Assembly: GCA_030847615.1 (NCBI GenBank)
Contig: JAUMIR010000002.1
Location: 202,785,809 to 202,849,808 of the forward strand
Source of the DNA: Gambelia wislizenii
Lineage: Eukaryota > Chordata > Lepidosauria > Squamata > Crotaphytidae
Length of the DNA: 64,000 nucleotides
Direction: 5' to 3'
A program made the position numbers and the translations under genes. Positions 1-10,559 of the stretch are shown one piece after another (the stretch's first letter is position 1; every line of letters begins with the position of its first letter). The notes below the pieces were generated by a model. The model saw only the letters and a list, made by a program, of their open reading frames with translations, was not told the origin of the DNA and searched no databases.

Positions 1-420
1 GAGTTTAGGGGGGATAAAAATTGTGTAGGCAGATCGTATGCATACGAATGGCTGCCTTTTTGGATTTTTTACCCCCCCCCAATGGATTTTTTTTTAAATT
101 GTGTAGACGGCTCCTAAAACCTGGCAGTTTGGCTTCCCGTACCCCATGATCCCACTCACCCCCTCCAATGGTAGAAAACAAAACCAGATCTGGAAGTGAT
201 ACCACATCCAGTTTGGAAGAAATACATCCTTATTGGAAGAAATGTGTCCTTTTTGATGCTTCTTCCCAGTTTATGGAACTCTCTGCCAAAGGACAGGTTA
301 GATTGCCTTCTCCTCTGTTCTCCTTCCTCTGACAGGCAAAGACCTTTTCATTCAGGTGGGGTTGGACAATTAACTGCTTGCTAAGGAAGGGTCTGTTAAT
401 GGATGGGTGCTGAATTTTGT
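1..420. other. No recognised gene or repeat
   Basis: I see no gene here. Positions 27-55 can fold into a small hairpin around a perfect 14-base palindrome (about 33-47). Runs of C and T near 70-95 are low-complexity. The short open frames have no recognisable protein character. Confidence 0.5.
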
Positions 421-790
421 ATCAATGTGCTTTTATTTATTTATTTATTTCATTTGTGCCGCCTTTCTCCCAAAAAGGGACACAAGGCGGTTTCCATAAA
501 ACAACATATTAAAAATACAATATATACAATTAAAATTTTAAAAAATCAGATTAAAACATATAAAATCTAAAACATACCAAATAAAACAATCCCTGCTGCT
601 TATATGTTGAAAGCCTGCTTGAAAAGAAAAGTCTTTGCCTGCTGGCAGAAAGAAATCAGGAAGGGGGCCAGCCATTCCACAGGGTGGGAGCAGCCACTGA
701 GAAGGCTCTCTCTCCTGTCCTCATTAGGAGAGCAGGACCAAGAGAAAGTCTCCTCCTGATGACCTTAGGGTTTAGGGCTGTTAAATTGCT
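421..790 (-). mobile_element. L2-like LINE, 3' end fragment
   Basis: On the minus strand this reads the last part of a non-LTR reverse transcriptase: a peptide with FSVAAPTLWNG, then, after a stop and frame change, a QAKTFLFKQAF-like segment. It is followed by an A-rich 3' UTR, a GC hairpin (ggcggc / gccgcc type) and a tail of ATAA units at 430-450. The same peptide logic and tail occur at 59.5-59.9 kb. The frame is broken, so the copy is dead and 5'-truncated. Assignment to the L2/CR1 group is by motif recognition. Confidence 0.7.
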
Positions 791-861
791 TTAATTCAAT
801 TGTGGTTTAATATTATAGATTTTTACATCTGTGTTTTAACTTGTGACTTGTTTTAAGTGTA

Positions 862-1112
862 CAGTAGGAACCCCATATTCGCTGGGCATTTTGGGGGGTC
901 CCTGTGGATACTGAAAACCGTGGATAATAGTGAACACCATTGAAAATAATGGGACTTCCGGTTTAAAATACCATAGAGTTGCCTTGGAGGACCTAGAACA
1001 TGGCTAGAGAGGACACATTTTCTAGGAAGACTCTATGGTAGGTGTGCTGTTTTGTGTCCTTTGGATAACTGAATCAGTGGATAATGAATCAGTGGATACG
1101 GGGGTCATACTG
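862..1112 (+). mobile_element. Tigger-like MITE, family A
   Basis: Both ends carry inverted repeats of the CAGTAGGACCCC type with 'tatccactg'-like subterminal motifs. A TA dinucleotide flanks each side (860-861 and 1113-1114), as expected of Tc1/mariner insertion. At 251 bp it has no coding capacity. Copies of the same family lie at 35954-36277 and 58329-58582, with a truncated one at 56262. Confidence 0.8.
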
Positions 1113-1114
1113 TA

Positions 1115-2444
1115 TCTGTTTTTAATCTTAAATCTCAGTTTTAGGAAGCAAATCTAAATAAATGAATAGATAGGTAATAAATGTTTCAAAACTATTGTTA
1201 CCTTCAGCTGGTTCAACATAAATGGATTGTGTAGGTCTCAGTTATCTTAGATTTATAGCATTGAAAAGGTGTTGCATTAGCACAATTACATGCCTTTTTG
1301 GCAATATTCCAGCTGGAACGCAGATGGGGTGATGTACATTGAATTCCAAATGTATTTGTGGAGTTTTTTTTTTAACTCACTGATATCATAAGGCACAGCA
1401 AGGTGGGTATTTAATTATTTTATATTAAGTTTTATATTTAAAATGAATCAGTCAAAATCCTGAAAAGAAGCTCCTGTTCTTCCAGTACTTGTCCATAGAC
1501 GATCCCTGATACTTCCTATGCTATGTAAACTGTAAGTGTAAATCTTACCTGTAGATTGTGTGAGATTATCACACACATGCAATCTCACACATAGGGGAAT
1601 GATACATGGGATCATCTCAACAAGTGGCATATATGCTTTTTCCTACACGAAATAGGAAAAACATAATTCAGAAAGGAGTCTCCAGAAGGTCATAACTTGC
1701 TCTCTGGAAGTATTTCAGGATCGGTTATGGTTCAGCCACTGCTGTTCAAACAGGGAAAATGATCAGTATTGTATATCAGAGAGGCTGCCCATTCTATTTC
1801 TCAGCTGGCAAAGCATCTCTGTGATATCAGCCTTGAGATTTCACTGTCCAGCCACAGCCCAACACTGAAAATGTACACAGATGTGGCCAAGCATTTGCAT
1901 GTTAGCATGTGACAGGGAGGAATGGGAGAAGGAATCTATGTGAGATAAATTAGAGAGCATTATTCCTTGCTTTTAGTTTCACTCCAGTGCTACTGTGGTT
2001 GTATGTTGCATCACAGACCTCGTAGCCCTCCCCCACTGTTAAGATTAAGGTGGTTGGGATCATGGAGCAATTCCAAAAAGCAGGGCTCCATAGGTACAGG
2101 TGTGCAAGCGCTGCTGTTGGAGTGCCGTCTTTATGCTTCAGCAAATCAGACATGGCAGTACTGCATGGCCAAGAGGAGCCCCCCTTGGGCCCAGACTTTG
2201 TCTCTTTTCAGGTCAGAGGGAGGAAGGGAGGGAGTGGGTAGATGCAGGCACCTTGCTTGCCTGTGTCCAAGGTGGTGCCACCAAGGCCAGAGTTTCAGGG
2301 GCAGTGACTCCACTGTGCCATTCTCCTCTTCACTCATTTACAGCTAGAAAATGGGGCCAGGGTGAACAGTAAATGCTACCACCCCTTGGGGAAAGCAGCA
2401 GGAGAGACATCTACAGCTACCCTCTCCCCTGGAGCATTTCTGTC
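1115..2444. other. No recognised gene or repeat
   Basis: About 1.3 kb of apparently single-copy sequence. Overlapping short frames at 1950-2350 in several registers have no family resemblance and are most simply explained by chance in a locally GC-richer stretch. Confidence 0.45.
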
Positions 2445-2445
2445 T

Positions 2446-2726
2446 TGACAACCCTGGTGGCGCAGTGGTTAAATGCCAGTACTGCAAGCCACCACACTGC
2501 AAGTTCGATTCTAGCAGGCTCCAAGGTTCACTCAGCCTTCCATCCTTTCGTAGGTCAGTAAATTGAGTACCCAGCTTGTGGGGGCAATTAGCTAACACAC
2601 ACTGGAAACTGCTTAATGCAGTGTAGATGTGTAAATAGCTATTGCTTAAAACAATTTGTAAGCCGCTCTGATAGCCTTGTAGCTGAAGAGTGGGGTATAA
2701 ATAAATAAATAAATAAATAAAATAAA
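2446..2726 (+). mobile_element. tRNA-derived SINE with L2-like tail
   Basis: The head has pol III promoter-like boxes: an A-box-like 'tggcgcagtggtt' near 2458 and a B-box-like 'agttcgattc' near 2502. The body ends in a 'gtaagccgctctgat' hairpin segment and a tail of ATAA units. A closely similar full-length copy is at 51728-52004 and a reversed one at 33319-33537. The tail resembles the 3' ends of the L2-like LINEs in this window. Confidence 0.85.
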
Positions 2727-2820
2727 CCTCACAGAACAAGAAGCTTGCATGTGGGTAAACCTAAGTGTGTAGCACCAGCAGGAGCAGCACGGGGCCCTTT
2801 GCCACTGAAGAACCTGGTCA

Positions 2821-2960
2821 CAGGGTTGCCGGAGTGAAAACTGGAGACTGCCCCTGTATCTTTAAGGCTTTGTAGAAGAGGGAATTTCGGCAGGTGTTGT
2901 TTGTCATGCAGCCTCTGATGAATTTCCCTCTTTTACACAACCATCAAAGGCTTAACCCTG
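2821..2960. mobile_element. MITE fragment, family I
   Basis: Starts with AGGGTTGCC and matches the element at 31547-31722 over most of its length (shared 'gtgaaaactggagac' and 'tgtagaagagg' blocks). The right terminal repeat is not recognisable, so this copy is decayed. Confidence 0.5.
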
Positions 2961-3896
2961 GAATATTTGCTCTGATTTCATCACTGATAACCGAATCTTG
3001 CCCCACCCAGCATATTTTCACTAGAGGTGTTTCTAGCAGAAATAACAATCCAGAGTAATAATGAAGAGTGCCTCTGGGCATACAGAATGCCTTTCCCTCC
3101 CCGCTGGGTAAGCATAGCCAGACCCCTAGAGTCTTGCCTTTCCCATCACACCTCTCGGTGTTGAGAAATTAAACATTGCTGCTTTTTATTTTATTTTTTC
3201 CCAGGGCTGTGCCTGGTTTTCCATCCTGATGTTTTTGATGAATCTGATCCCCTGATAGTGTGCCACCCACTAACCTGTTCATGCCTTTGGTGTTGCCATG
3301 GTGACCCCCTCCCACCTGCCACAACAACTTTTCCAGTAAAACCCCTGCAGAAATCTGGGCTTCCCGACAGCCCCGCCCCGGCTCCATAGCAGATGGTGCT
3401 GGGGGGGGGGAGAAGGGGAGGATTTGTCGTTTGCTTAACCCTTAGCAGGCTGAGACAGAGAGAAGGGTGTTTACGTGATGAAGCAGCAACCACTATGTAC
3501 CTGAGCCCACATGAGAATTATTTGTGAGAAAGACAGTCTCCTCATCTGCCCCAAACTCCGGTTCTGGAATAACTCTTTCAGTTATCTCAGACTTCTTTTC
3601 ACCAGTTCTGCTTTCCTAACTCATCAGTGATACTTTTTTTTTGGTTTGAAATTAGAATGGTGCTGATGATGAACACAAATATAACATAAAAGCGTAAATA
3701 GGAATGTAAGGAGATTATCACACGAGACTTCTCCAGAGCAGCAATTGCGTTTTTGAAGCAAACAGAAACACACTGGTATTGAAGCAATCTTTGTTGCACC
3801 TCCACTTCAATATCGGTATGGTGCTGGATGTTCCTTCCGCGCTCCCCCACTTTGTCCCCATTATTATTGCCCTAAGCAGGGCATGCATATCATTCT
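2961..3896. other. No recognised gene
   Basis: Mostly unassigned sequence. A short segment starting near 3711 begins with 'ggagattatcacac', close to the terminal repeat of other MITEs here, but I could not define a matching second end. Confidence 0.4.
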
Positions 3897-4121
3897 GGAG
3901 GGGGAGGGGAAGAGAGATTGGTCTGGCAGAGGGGGAGAAGAGAGATTGGGTCAGTGTGGGGAGAGAGATCTGTTGGGCAGAAGGTGGGAAAGAGACATTG
4001 GTCCAGTGGAGGGTTGGAAAGAGAGATTGTGCCAGCAGAGGGAGGGGGAAGAGATTGACCTGGGACCCGGGGGAGAGAAATCAGTCTGGCAGAATGGGGG
4101 AAGAGAAATCGGGCTAGTGGA
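3897..4121 (+). repeat. Imperfect minisatellite, unit about 29 bp
   Basis: About eight diverged tandem units built around 'gggaagagagattggtc(t/c)' followed by a 'ggcagag'-like segment, with unit lengths of roughly 23-30 bp. The open frames that cover this array in more than one register are a by-product of the repetition. Confidence 0.75.
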
Positions 4122-4130
4122 TCACAGCAA

Positions 4131-4153
4131 AAATAAATAAATAAATAAACCCA
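4131..4153 (+). repeat. (AAAT)n microsatellite
   Basis: A short run of AAAT units directly after the minisatellite. Confidence 0.8.
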
Positions 4154-4499
4154 AAAGGCATGGCTCAGCCTGCTTGAGAATAGCATGAGGGAGTGGGGCA
4201 AGAGGGGATGAGGAGGAAAATCCACCCGCTCATGTTATGTGGCTGCTGTCTCTTCCATTTCTGAAGCGGAAGAGGTTACTGCACAAGGGGGGGGCGGCTA
4301 CCAGAATAGCAGTGCTATTGTGAATCATGGCAGGTTTTCCCCATCAGTGACAAGGTGCACTTCAGAAATTACGGAAGTGCATACCAGCAATGGGATGAAA
4401 ACGAAATCATGGTGGTAAGTACCACCTAACAATGTTACTATCTTGCTCTAGTCCCACAATAGAAGCCTGATGCTTTAATCTCTTTAAAAAGAGCCCTGC
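4154..4499. other. No recognised gene or repeat
   Basis: I see no gene or known repeat here. Confidence 0.4.
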
Positions 4500-5230
4500 T
4501 GTGTTACCTGTGTTACCTACCCTGACACCCCCTGTAATTATCTGTAATAATTGGCAATATTTAATAATTTGGCCAAATGTGGCCTTCCACAAAGTGTGGC
4601 CAGTAAACTGGGGACTACCCAAAACCAGGAATCCCAAAAGACTAGCGATGAGACTCAGTCAGGTATGTACTAAGAAGAGCCAGCCCAAATTCCAAAGAAA
4701 GATAATTTGCAAGGCAACATCTTGCCTGAACATCTGGCTATTCCCATCAGCCTAAGCTGAGCTACTCAAGTTTGTAAAAAGCTATTTTACCTCTACCTTT
4801 CCCTAAACAAAGAAAGTTGCTTCCTCTGTTCAGTTTCAAAGTATCAGCACATTAAGAGTTGTTAGCATATCTGGAGTGTCCAGTGTCAGAGAAGCATTGT
4901 CTTTCACTCTAAATCCCACCCCCTGAGGGGAATTATTGGCTATATATACCACTCAAGTGTGCACAGTTTCCCTGCTTCTGGACTCCACGTCAGACTGTGT
5001 CATCATTCTGACTTTCGGACCCCCACTCTCTGGTTTCCTCCGCAACCTCAACTCCTGTGATCAGTACAGTTACCACCCAAAGACAACCTCCTTCTCTATC
5101 CCTCTATTCCAATCCTTCCCACTTTATTCGCTAGTCTTGTGTGAATGCTTGAAGCCTGAGTGTGTGTGCACGAATGTTGTTGTTACTGCTTTCTCAATAA
5201 AATTAATAATTGTACTATCTAGCTCAGACT
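4500..5230 (+). mobile_element. Candidate solo LTR (uncertain)
   Basis: Promoter-like and polyadenylation-like signals lie in the order of a retroviral-type LTR: a TATA-like 'tatatata' at about 4940, a pyrimidine-rich stretch, then AATAAA at about 5196 with a GT-rich stretch just upstream ('tgtgtgtgcac'). Size (~730 bp) would fit. I could not confirm TG...CA ends or a target duplication, and no gag, pol or env sequence is adjacent. It could also be ordinary sequence with chance signals. Confidence 0.3.
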
Positions 5231-6317
5231 GGCACAACTTTGCAGTAGGTAGGGGCCAAAATTAAAACAGGCTAAACTTCTAAGGGCTGGACATAGGCTT
5301 TTAGCCAGAGGAAAGGCATGGAGAAGGGGATCCCAGCCCCAGAGGGGCTTGCCTTTGCTGTGCTGCTCTTTCTTGTGTGCCTCTCCTCCCTGCCGAGCTC
5401 ACCTTTCCTGCCACCGCTGCTAAATCAGAGGTCATTTGAAGGCCAGTGCTCAGGAGCCAGGACAGGGCCCCAGCTTCCCTAGATGCCAAAGGCCACTAAA
5501 GCCAGCTCAGTAGCTAACAGCCCCCCCTCACTCCTTGAATGGGCTGTGATTGAGCAGCGGCAGCGGCGGCTGTTGGAGGGTAGGGAAGCCAGGGTCGAGG
5601 GAGGCTTCTCTAGATGCCAAAGGCTGCCACTGCTGCTGCTAAAGTAGCTCAGTAGCCAATGGACCTCCTTTACCTGCAAGGTAGATTCCTACCACAACTT
5701 CCCAGTAACGAAGACCCATATACAACCAGCCGCACCTTCTCCCCCAGCAGTGTGGGGTGCAACCAGGTGAGCTGTTCTAGGTTTGTGCTAGCACTGCTTT
5801 TAATTGATTGTTTGGGGGTTGATCATTTTTAAAAGGATTGGCGGCCACCGTGAACCAGGGGGAAAAGAAGAGATAAGTTGTGGGGCGGGGAAAGAAAATC
5901 ATCCTGTCTTTGTGGGCCACACAAAATCCTTTGCCGGGCCACTTGTTGTGCAGTCCTGATTTAGCTTAATGTCTCCTCCTTATTAACGGTATACATAGGT
6001 CAAAGGTCCTGCTCTGTTGCCCCTATCATAATGCCAAATCAAGTACTGTATATTAATTCCCCAAATTAATATCGGTATTTGGAGGGTCCTTAAGACCCCC
6101 GAGCATTTAGGGTAACAGCTGGATTAGACTAAAGGCTTGTGTCTAATCAAGCCTCCTCGTCCCTCAGTGACCAGTGAGGTGAATACGGGAAGTCCACAAG
6201 GACATGCGTGCAGTGGCACAATCACACACCTTGGCAACTGATATGAAGAGATACGTACATTCAAAACAAGAATAGGCTTTAAACAGGTTGATTCCATACC
6301 CTTCAATATTTTACAGA
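5231..6317. other. No recognised gene; local ~130-bp-spaced duplication
   Basis: A block starting 'ctagatgccaaaggc' and ending with 'gctcagtagc' occurs at about 5479-5517 and again at about 5612-5660, so a local duplication is present. A stretch near 5905-5957 ending 'cacttgttgtgcagtcctg' resembles a hAT terminal repeat, but its partner end was not found. Confidence 0.4.
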
Positions 6318-6632
6318 TGAAAACGTGTGGGACACACATGGCTAAGCAACATCAGAGTGCAATCAAGATGGCAAAAATTATTTATGGGGAAGAACAGACA
6401 AGGTAGGAGAGGCTGCAGCGATTTGCTTTTGCCTGAGACTACAGGGAAGGACAAGGCTCCCTCTTTTTCCCTTGCTGAGTTAATTGAGTGCATACTACTT
6501 TTGCACTTCGAATTCACTTTGTGGCAATTAGAATTAAGCTGAGGACAAAGGGGGAGATATGGGAGGAGAGAGATGAGATGACAAAGGAATAAATCAGGAC
6601 TATCCCTGCCAAATCAGGACAGCTGGAGGATA
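6318..6632 (-). mobile_element. MITE, family J
   Basis: Reverse-orientation match to 48357-48739: shared blocks include 'caacatcagagtg', 'caagatggcaaaa', 'gaggacaaagggggaga' and 'aatcaggaca'. The right end 'gctggaggata' mirrors the ATACCCTCCA start of the other copy. No coding capacity. Confidence 0.65.
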
Positions 6633-7088
6633 CATGGCTCTGCCTTTTATTTGTCAGGCATAGCTCATTCTATTATATTTATTACATCTCAGATTACATC
6701 TCACTCCACACCCTTTCTCCAAGGAGACCACACCAAAAATCCTGTAGATGTTTTATGCATTCATACGTTCCTCAACTGTGCTGGGCATTTTTGTTCTATA
6801 TGCAATATTCAGTCAGTTCAAGGTCATGGAAGTGGAGTCAGGCATGTGGTGCACACGGATGCACATTCTCAACCAATGGGTATCCATTTGCCCTGCTGAA
6901 AATGGCAGTAGTACTCTTTCAGTTTCACATTCTGTTGAGCAACATTGCCACTCAACTCAAAGGATCACGTTGCACGATCAACACGAATCTGCACGCAGAG
7001 AGTTACACCATGCAACCGTGATGTAGGATCTCAGCCCAGGAATGCCATAAAGTAATCCACTTTATGTGCCTTTGTCTGAGTTTGGCGC
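6633..7088. other. No recognised gene or repeat
   Basis: I see nothing assignable; three overlapping frames at 6650-7026 are not protein-like. Confidence 0.4.
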
Positions 7089-7112
7089 ATATATATATAT
7101 ATATATATATAT
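7089..7112. repeat. (AT)n microsatellite
   Basis: Twelve AT units, uninterrupted. It is followed by a short palindromic 'ctacaactcccagcatg' / 'gagttgcagt' segment (7114-7170) related to family L. Confidence 0.95.
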
Positions 7113-7387
7113 GACTACAACTCCCAGCATGTCTATCCTGGTTGTGGGATTTTGAGAGTTGCAGTTTGAAGAAGTACAGACAAAAAAGTGGGCAAAAATA
7201 ATACATACAGCCAGCCAAGAGTTAAAGTGCTGACTTTCTCCCTTTACTTTTTCGCATGTGAACTAGGTCTCCCATTCCCTAGTTTAGTTGACATGCTACC
7301 CCCACTTCTGTTTTGTGCAATGTTGGTTCTCATAACAGTGCTGGTAAGAGAAGCAGCAGCCTCTGCAATCTCCCCTTCAATACAGTA

Positions 7388-7608
7388 CAGGTCGACCCTG
7401 TATCCGCGGGGGAGATGTTCCAAGTCCCTATGTAGATACCTGAAATCGTGGATAATAGGGAACCCTATTATTTTTAATGAGACGAATGCTGGAAGTTGAC
7501 CTTAGAATCACATTGGAGGACCTAGAATTGCCTAGAGATAACATATTTTTTCAGACGTGGGTAAGTGAAACCATGGATACTGAATCCATGGTTACGGGGG
7601 TTGACCTG
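7388..7608 (+). mobile_element. Tigger-like MITE, family C
   Basis: Ends are CAGGTYGACCC / GGTTGACCTG with 'tatccgcggg' and 'ggatactgaatccatgg' inside, flanked by TA at 7386-7387 and 7609-7610. Related copies are at 35460-35605 and 51424-51650. Confidence 0.8.
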
Positions 7609-7623
7609 TACTATTTTCAAAAG

Positions 7624-7713
7624 TGCAACCATTTTCTGATGTAGAACATAGCAACCTTGCTTGAGGCCTAACTTAAGCAAGGTTGCCACATTCTACATCA
7701 GAAAATAGTTGCA
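7624..7713 (-). other. 90-nt near-perfect hairpin
   Basis: Two 39-nt arms (7624-7662 and 7675-7713) are inverted repeats with four differences, separated by a 12-nt loop. On the plus strand the four differences are C/A mismatches; in a minus-strand RNA all four become G-U wobbles, so such an RNA would pair over the whole 39 bp. It may be a tiny palindromic MITE or a small-RNA precursor; no transcription evidence is available. Confidence 0.6.
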
Positions 7714-7844
7714 TCCCCCATTGCCTCCAGCAAAGAGAGATTTCTGCCTAATGGGTTCTACCTTTCTTGCATTAAACCCACAGGAGGCCAGCTTGTCTCA
7801 GCTAAAGCTAAACCCTTCTTTTGTAACTGAACCTTCTGAAAAAT

Positions 7845-7983
7845 TATTGTTGTGAAGTGGAAGGCTTTCACGGCCAGCATCCATAGGGTTTTTGTGGTTT
7901 TTTTCTGGGCTGTGAGGCCGTGTTCTAGAAGAGTTTATTCCTAACATTTCATCTGCATCTGTGGCTGGCATCTTCAGAGAAAA
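7845..7983. repeat. Interspersed repeat, possibly Penelope-like
   Basis: I recognise the string containing 'gtgaggccgtgttctagaag' and 'atctgtggctggcatcttca' as a common squamate interspersed repeat. Penelope-like origin is a guess; no coding region is visible. Confidence 0.4.
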
Positions 7984-7995
7984 TTATTCTTGTTT

Positions 7996-8160
7996 GGTGT
8001 CTTCAAGTTCACTCTGTCATATGGCAATTCTATCCCAGGGCTTTCTTGGCAAGATTTATTCAGAGGAGGGTCCTCTGAGGCTGAGAGAGTGTGACTCGGC
8101 CAATGTCACCCAGCGGGTTTCCATGGCTGAGTGGGGATTCAAAGCCTGGTCTGTCTGGAC
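7996..8160 (-). mobile_element. Sauria-type SINE fragment
   Basis: Reversed match to the body of the SINE at 25914-26149: 'ttcttggcaagatttattcagagg', 'gtgactcggccaatgtcaccc' and 'catggctgagtggggattc' correspond to its middle, with the tRNA-like head lost or decayed. Confidence 0.65.
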
Positions 8161-8301
8161 ACAATGGATTCATCAGTCCATACCTTGAAATTAACTTCCT
8201 TATTCCAGGTTACTCTGGTCATGTGTATCATCACTATCAAATCACAAGGGACATTTTTTTACACACATCAAGTGCAGATGTGTGATAAAAGAATAGTCTG
8301 T

Positions 8302-8478
8302 GGAGATTATCAGACACAGGAAAAAGTAGGGAGCTCCCTGTCAATGAAAAGCACTGCCTTACTAATTGCAGAAGCACAGAAGAGCACGAGGATGTGTGAA
8401 AGCTGGTCCCATTTGTGAGACAGGAACATCATCCTGGTATTTTGCTCTGGTACTTTTTGGGCATGTCTGATAATCTCC
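8302..8478. mobile_element. Short Harbinger-like MITE, family E
   Basis: 177 bp with ends GGAGATTATCAGAC / GTCTGATAATCTCC and a 3-bp target duplication TGT on both sides. It is the shortest family E member here; longer ones lie at 11976, 17464, 20620, 42064 and 49596. Confidence 0.75.
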
Positions 8479-8489
8479 TGTATGTCAAG

Positions 8490-8625
8490 GGTGGGGAACT
8501 TGGGGACTTGCACATGTTTTGGGCTTCAGTTCCCATATTATTTTACCGTTGGCCATGTTGAGTAGAGATAATGGGAACTGAAGTCCAAAACATTGGGAAA
8601 GCCAAAGGCTCCCCTCCTATACAGG
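8490..8625. mobile_element. Palindromic MITE, family L
   Basis: Fold-back element: 'ttttgggcttcagttcccat' near 8517 is mirrored by 'atgggaactgaagtccaaaa' (8568-8590). Four other copies were recognised (11455, 28205, 39008, 60068). Confidence 0.6.
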
Positions 8626-8837
8626 CTCAATAATTAATCAAGAAACAGACAAATGAATGTGCCAGAGATAGAATAATGGGTTTGGGAGATTCAGTGATGG
8701 TGAAGGAAGTCCGTCTCATCCATTTGGGGGGCAGGGAAAAGCTACATTGTTTACGACTGTCCAGACAAGAATCAAAGAACACTTGACTTAGCCAAAAAAT
8801 AGCTTTCTCATTTATGAGCTGATATTGGTATTTCTTG

Positions 8838-8912
8838 CCTTAAAAAACCCTATGAAATTCATGGGCTCACCATAAGTCAACAGGTGATTTGAAGGCACAT
8901 ACACACATACAT
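8838..8912 (+). mobile_element. Sauria/5S SINE 3' end fragment
   Basis: Contains only the Bov-B-like tail: 'ccctatgaaattcatggg', 'caccataagtcaacaggtga' and a terminal run of ACAC/ACAT. Both SINE types in the window share this tail, so the head type cannot be told. Confidence 0.65.
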
Positions 8913-9045
8913 TAATGGGTATTTGTCTTATTTGTTTTTTTAATTGATGTTATATAATTGATATTGTGTGTTGATCTGTTGTTGTTCCTGCCTCGATCTG
9001 TGGGGAGGGGTGGGTAAGAAATGTATTGTTGTTGTTGTTGTTGAA

Positions 9046-9099
9046 AGTGTGGGATTCCTTCCTGAATCTTCGTTTGCGAAGAAAAGTCAGAGAGGGAGT
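9046..9099 (+). mobile_element. RTE-like LINE, 3' tip only
   Basis: About 50 bp matching the terminal part of the elements at 9853 and 19256 ('cttcctgaatcttcg', 'cgaagaaaag' then a GA-rich end). This is an extremely 5'-truncated copy. Confidence 0.6.
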
Positions 9100-9154
9100 G
9101 TTGTTGTTATTGCTTTTGCAGTTGCATCATTAACAGTCCTAGAGCTTTCCCACA

Positions 9155-9360
9155 CTCCAACAAAAAGCAGCAGTAATGTTCTGTCTTTCCTGCTGCCTTC
9201 GCGCATGATGCCATTGTCCTTCTGGCATCCTTTCATTCTGTTCCTATGCGGGGATTGAGCTAAAAGTGTGCCTTTTTGCAAATGGGTTTTTCTGGTTGGC
9301 AAAAAAGCATGGTTTTACCTTAGTCCCTTACAGGACTGGAATGAAAAAACGAGTCTGTGT
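9155..9360. mobile_element. MITE, family H (decayed copy)
   Basis: Aligns with 31871-32121: shared 'gctgccttcgcgcatgatgcc'-type block, 'ctttcattc', 'gggtttttctggttggcaaaaa' and 'ggactggaatgaa'. The terminal repeats are poor in this copy. Confidence 0.5.
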
Positions 9361-9579
9361 CACATCTGCCAATTGCACTAGCAAATAACTAGGGGAGAAA
9401 CAGTTCTCAGAAATTCATAAATGTGTTAAGGCACATTGTGTTTTGGAAAACAAAATTTCCTTCCTCAAGGGCATTCAGCAGCAGGCTGCAAAAGTTAAGT
9501 GCCAAAACTAAGTGATACTTTTAGAGATGTAGACAACAGTTTGGTTCTTGGTTTGTCTCACTGTAGAGTAAGTACAGAG

Positions 9580-9740
9580 ATTCCTTCTTATGGAATCTTG
9601 GGATGTGTAGTGTGGTGAGGTACCAGCACTTTGGCAGAGAAGGCTAAAGACCCTATAAAACTACAAATCCCAGGATTCCATAGGATACAGCCACAGTAAA
9701 TAATCCAGTTTCAAATTGGATTATTTGTATAGGGTGGATT
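9580..9740. mobile_element. Palindromic MITE, family M
   Basis: 'tatggaatcttgggatgtgtag' is mirrored by 'ctacaaatcccaggattccata'. This is the signature core of the fold-back family seen at 15425, 26384, 29124, 40311, 44112, 46372 and 52634. Ends are approximate. Confidence 0.6.
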
Positions 9741-9749
9741 TGGCCTATG

Positions 9750-9852
9750 ACTTCCTCTGATGTATGCTGTGTCATCCAGTTGACTCATGTTTAGTCTGTG
9801 GTCTACTAAGACCTTTAGATCCTTTTCACTCATAGTAGTACCATATAGCACA
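9750..9852. mobile_element. CR1-like repeat, left part
   Basis: Recognised by the 'gactcatgtttagtctgtggtctactaagac' type string common in sauropsid CR1-like repeats. Its continuation ('cctgcttaaatgtagaacttt...') resumes at about 10560 after the RTE-like insertion. Confidence 0.5.
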
Positions 9853-10545
9853 TTTGGAAGACTTTACAAAAGAGTCTGGAGTAACAAACACCTGAGGCGA
9901 AGCACAAAAATCAGTGTGTATAGAGCCATTGTACTGTCTATTCTACTTTATGGGTCTGAAACATGGGTCACCTATTGCCAACACTTATGACTCCTCAGAC
10001 TCTTTCATCAGCGCTGTATACGCACAATCCTAAATATACACTGGACTGACTATGTGACAAATGTTACTGTCCTTGAGCAAGCAGGGATCACCAGCATTGA
10101 GGCCATGATATTGAGAACACAGCTGTGCTGGCAGGGCGCGTTTCTAGGATGGAGGACCATTGCCTCCCCAAAATAGTACTCTACAGTGAACTCGCTACGG
10201 CAAAGTGATACAAGGACTCTCTGAAAGAACATCTCAGGCTTGGCCAAATTGATCACCAACAATGGTCCGCCATGGCCTCACATCAGGAGGCATGGAGATG
10301 CACTATCCACAATGCTGCAGCCTTATTTGAGAACTCACGCCAACAAGTCTTGAAGAGAAACAACAACACAGAAGGAATCACAACCCGGAAACATCACCCA
10401 AGGAGACCTTCTGCTGTGCTTTCTGCAACCAGACATGTTTATCTCGGATTGGCCTTTTCAGTCATCAGCGTGCTTGTAGAAAGCGCGGGATGAGTCCTTC
10501 CTGAATCTTCATTTGTGAAGAAAAGCCAGAGAGAGAGAGTAGCAT
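9853..10545 (+). mobile_element. RTE-like LINE, 3' end copy (decayed)
   Basis: Encodes the end of a reverse transcriptase (YRAIVLSILLYGSETW around 9919-9966) and then, in broken frames, the region equivalent to LRWAGH...ASHREAW of the 19.3-kb copy. About 30 bp is missing near 10205 relative to that copy. It ends with 'ccttcctgaatcttc', 'gaagaaaagcc' and a short GA run, the usual microsatellite-like end of this family. The flanks look like one CR1-like element, so this copy inserted into it. Confidence 0.75.
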
Positions 10546-10559
10546 GCCATCTGTCATCC

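Noticed and set aside
2446..2540. tRNA gene
   Set aside because: The pol III boxes belong to a SINE head followed by a SINE body and ATAA tail, with near-identical copies elsewhere in the window.
3897..4121. CRISPR-like repeat array
   Set aside because: Units are contiguous and diverged, without spacers; the genome is vertebrate.
5905..5957. Complete hAT element
   Set aside because: Only one terminal-like end is seen and no partner end or 8-bp duplication could be found.
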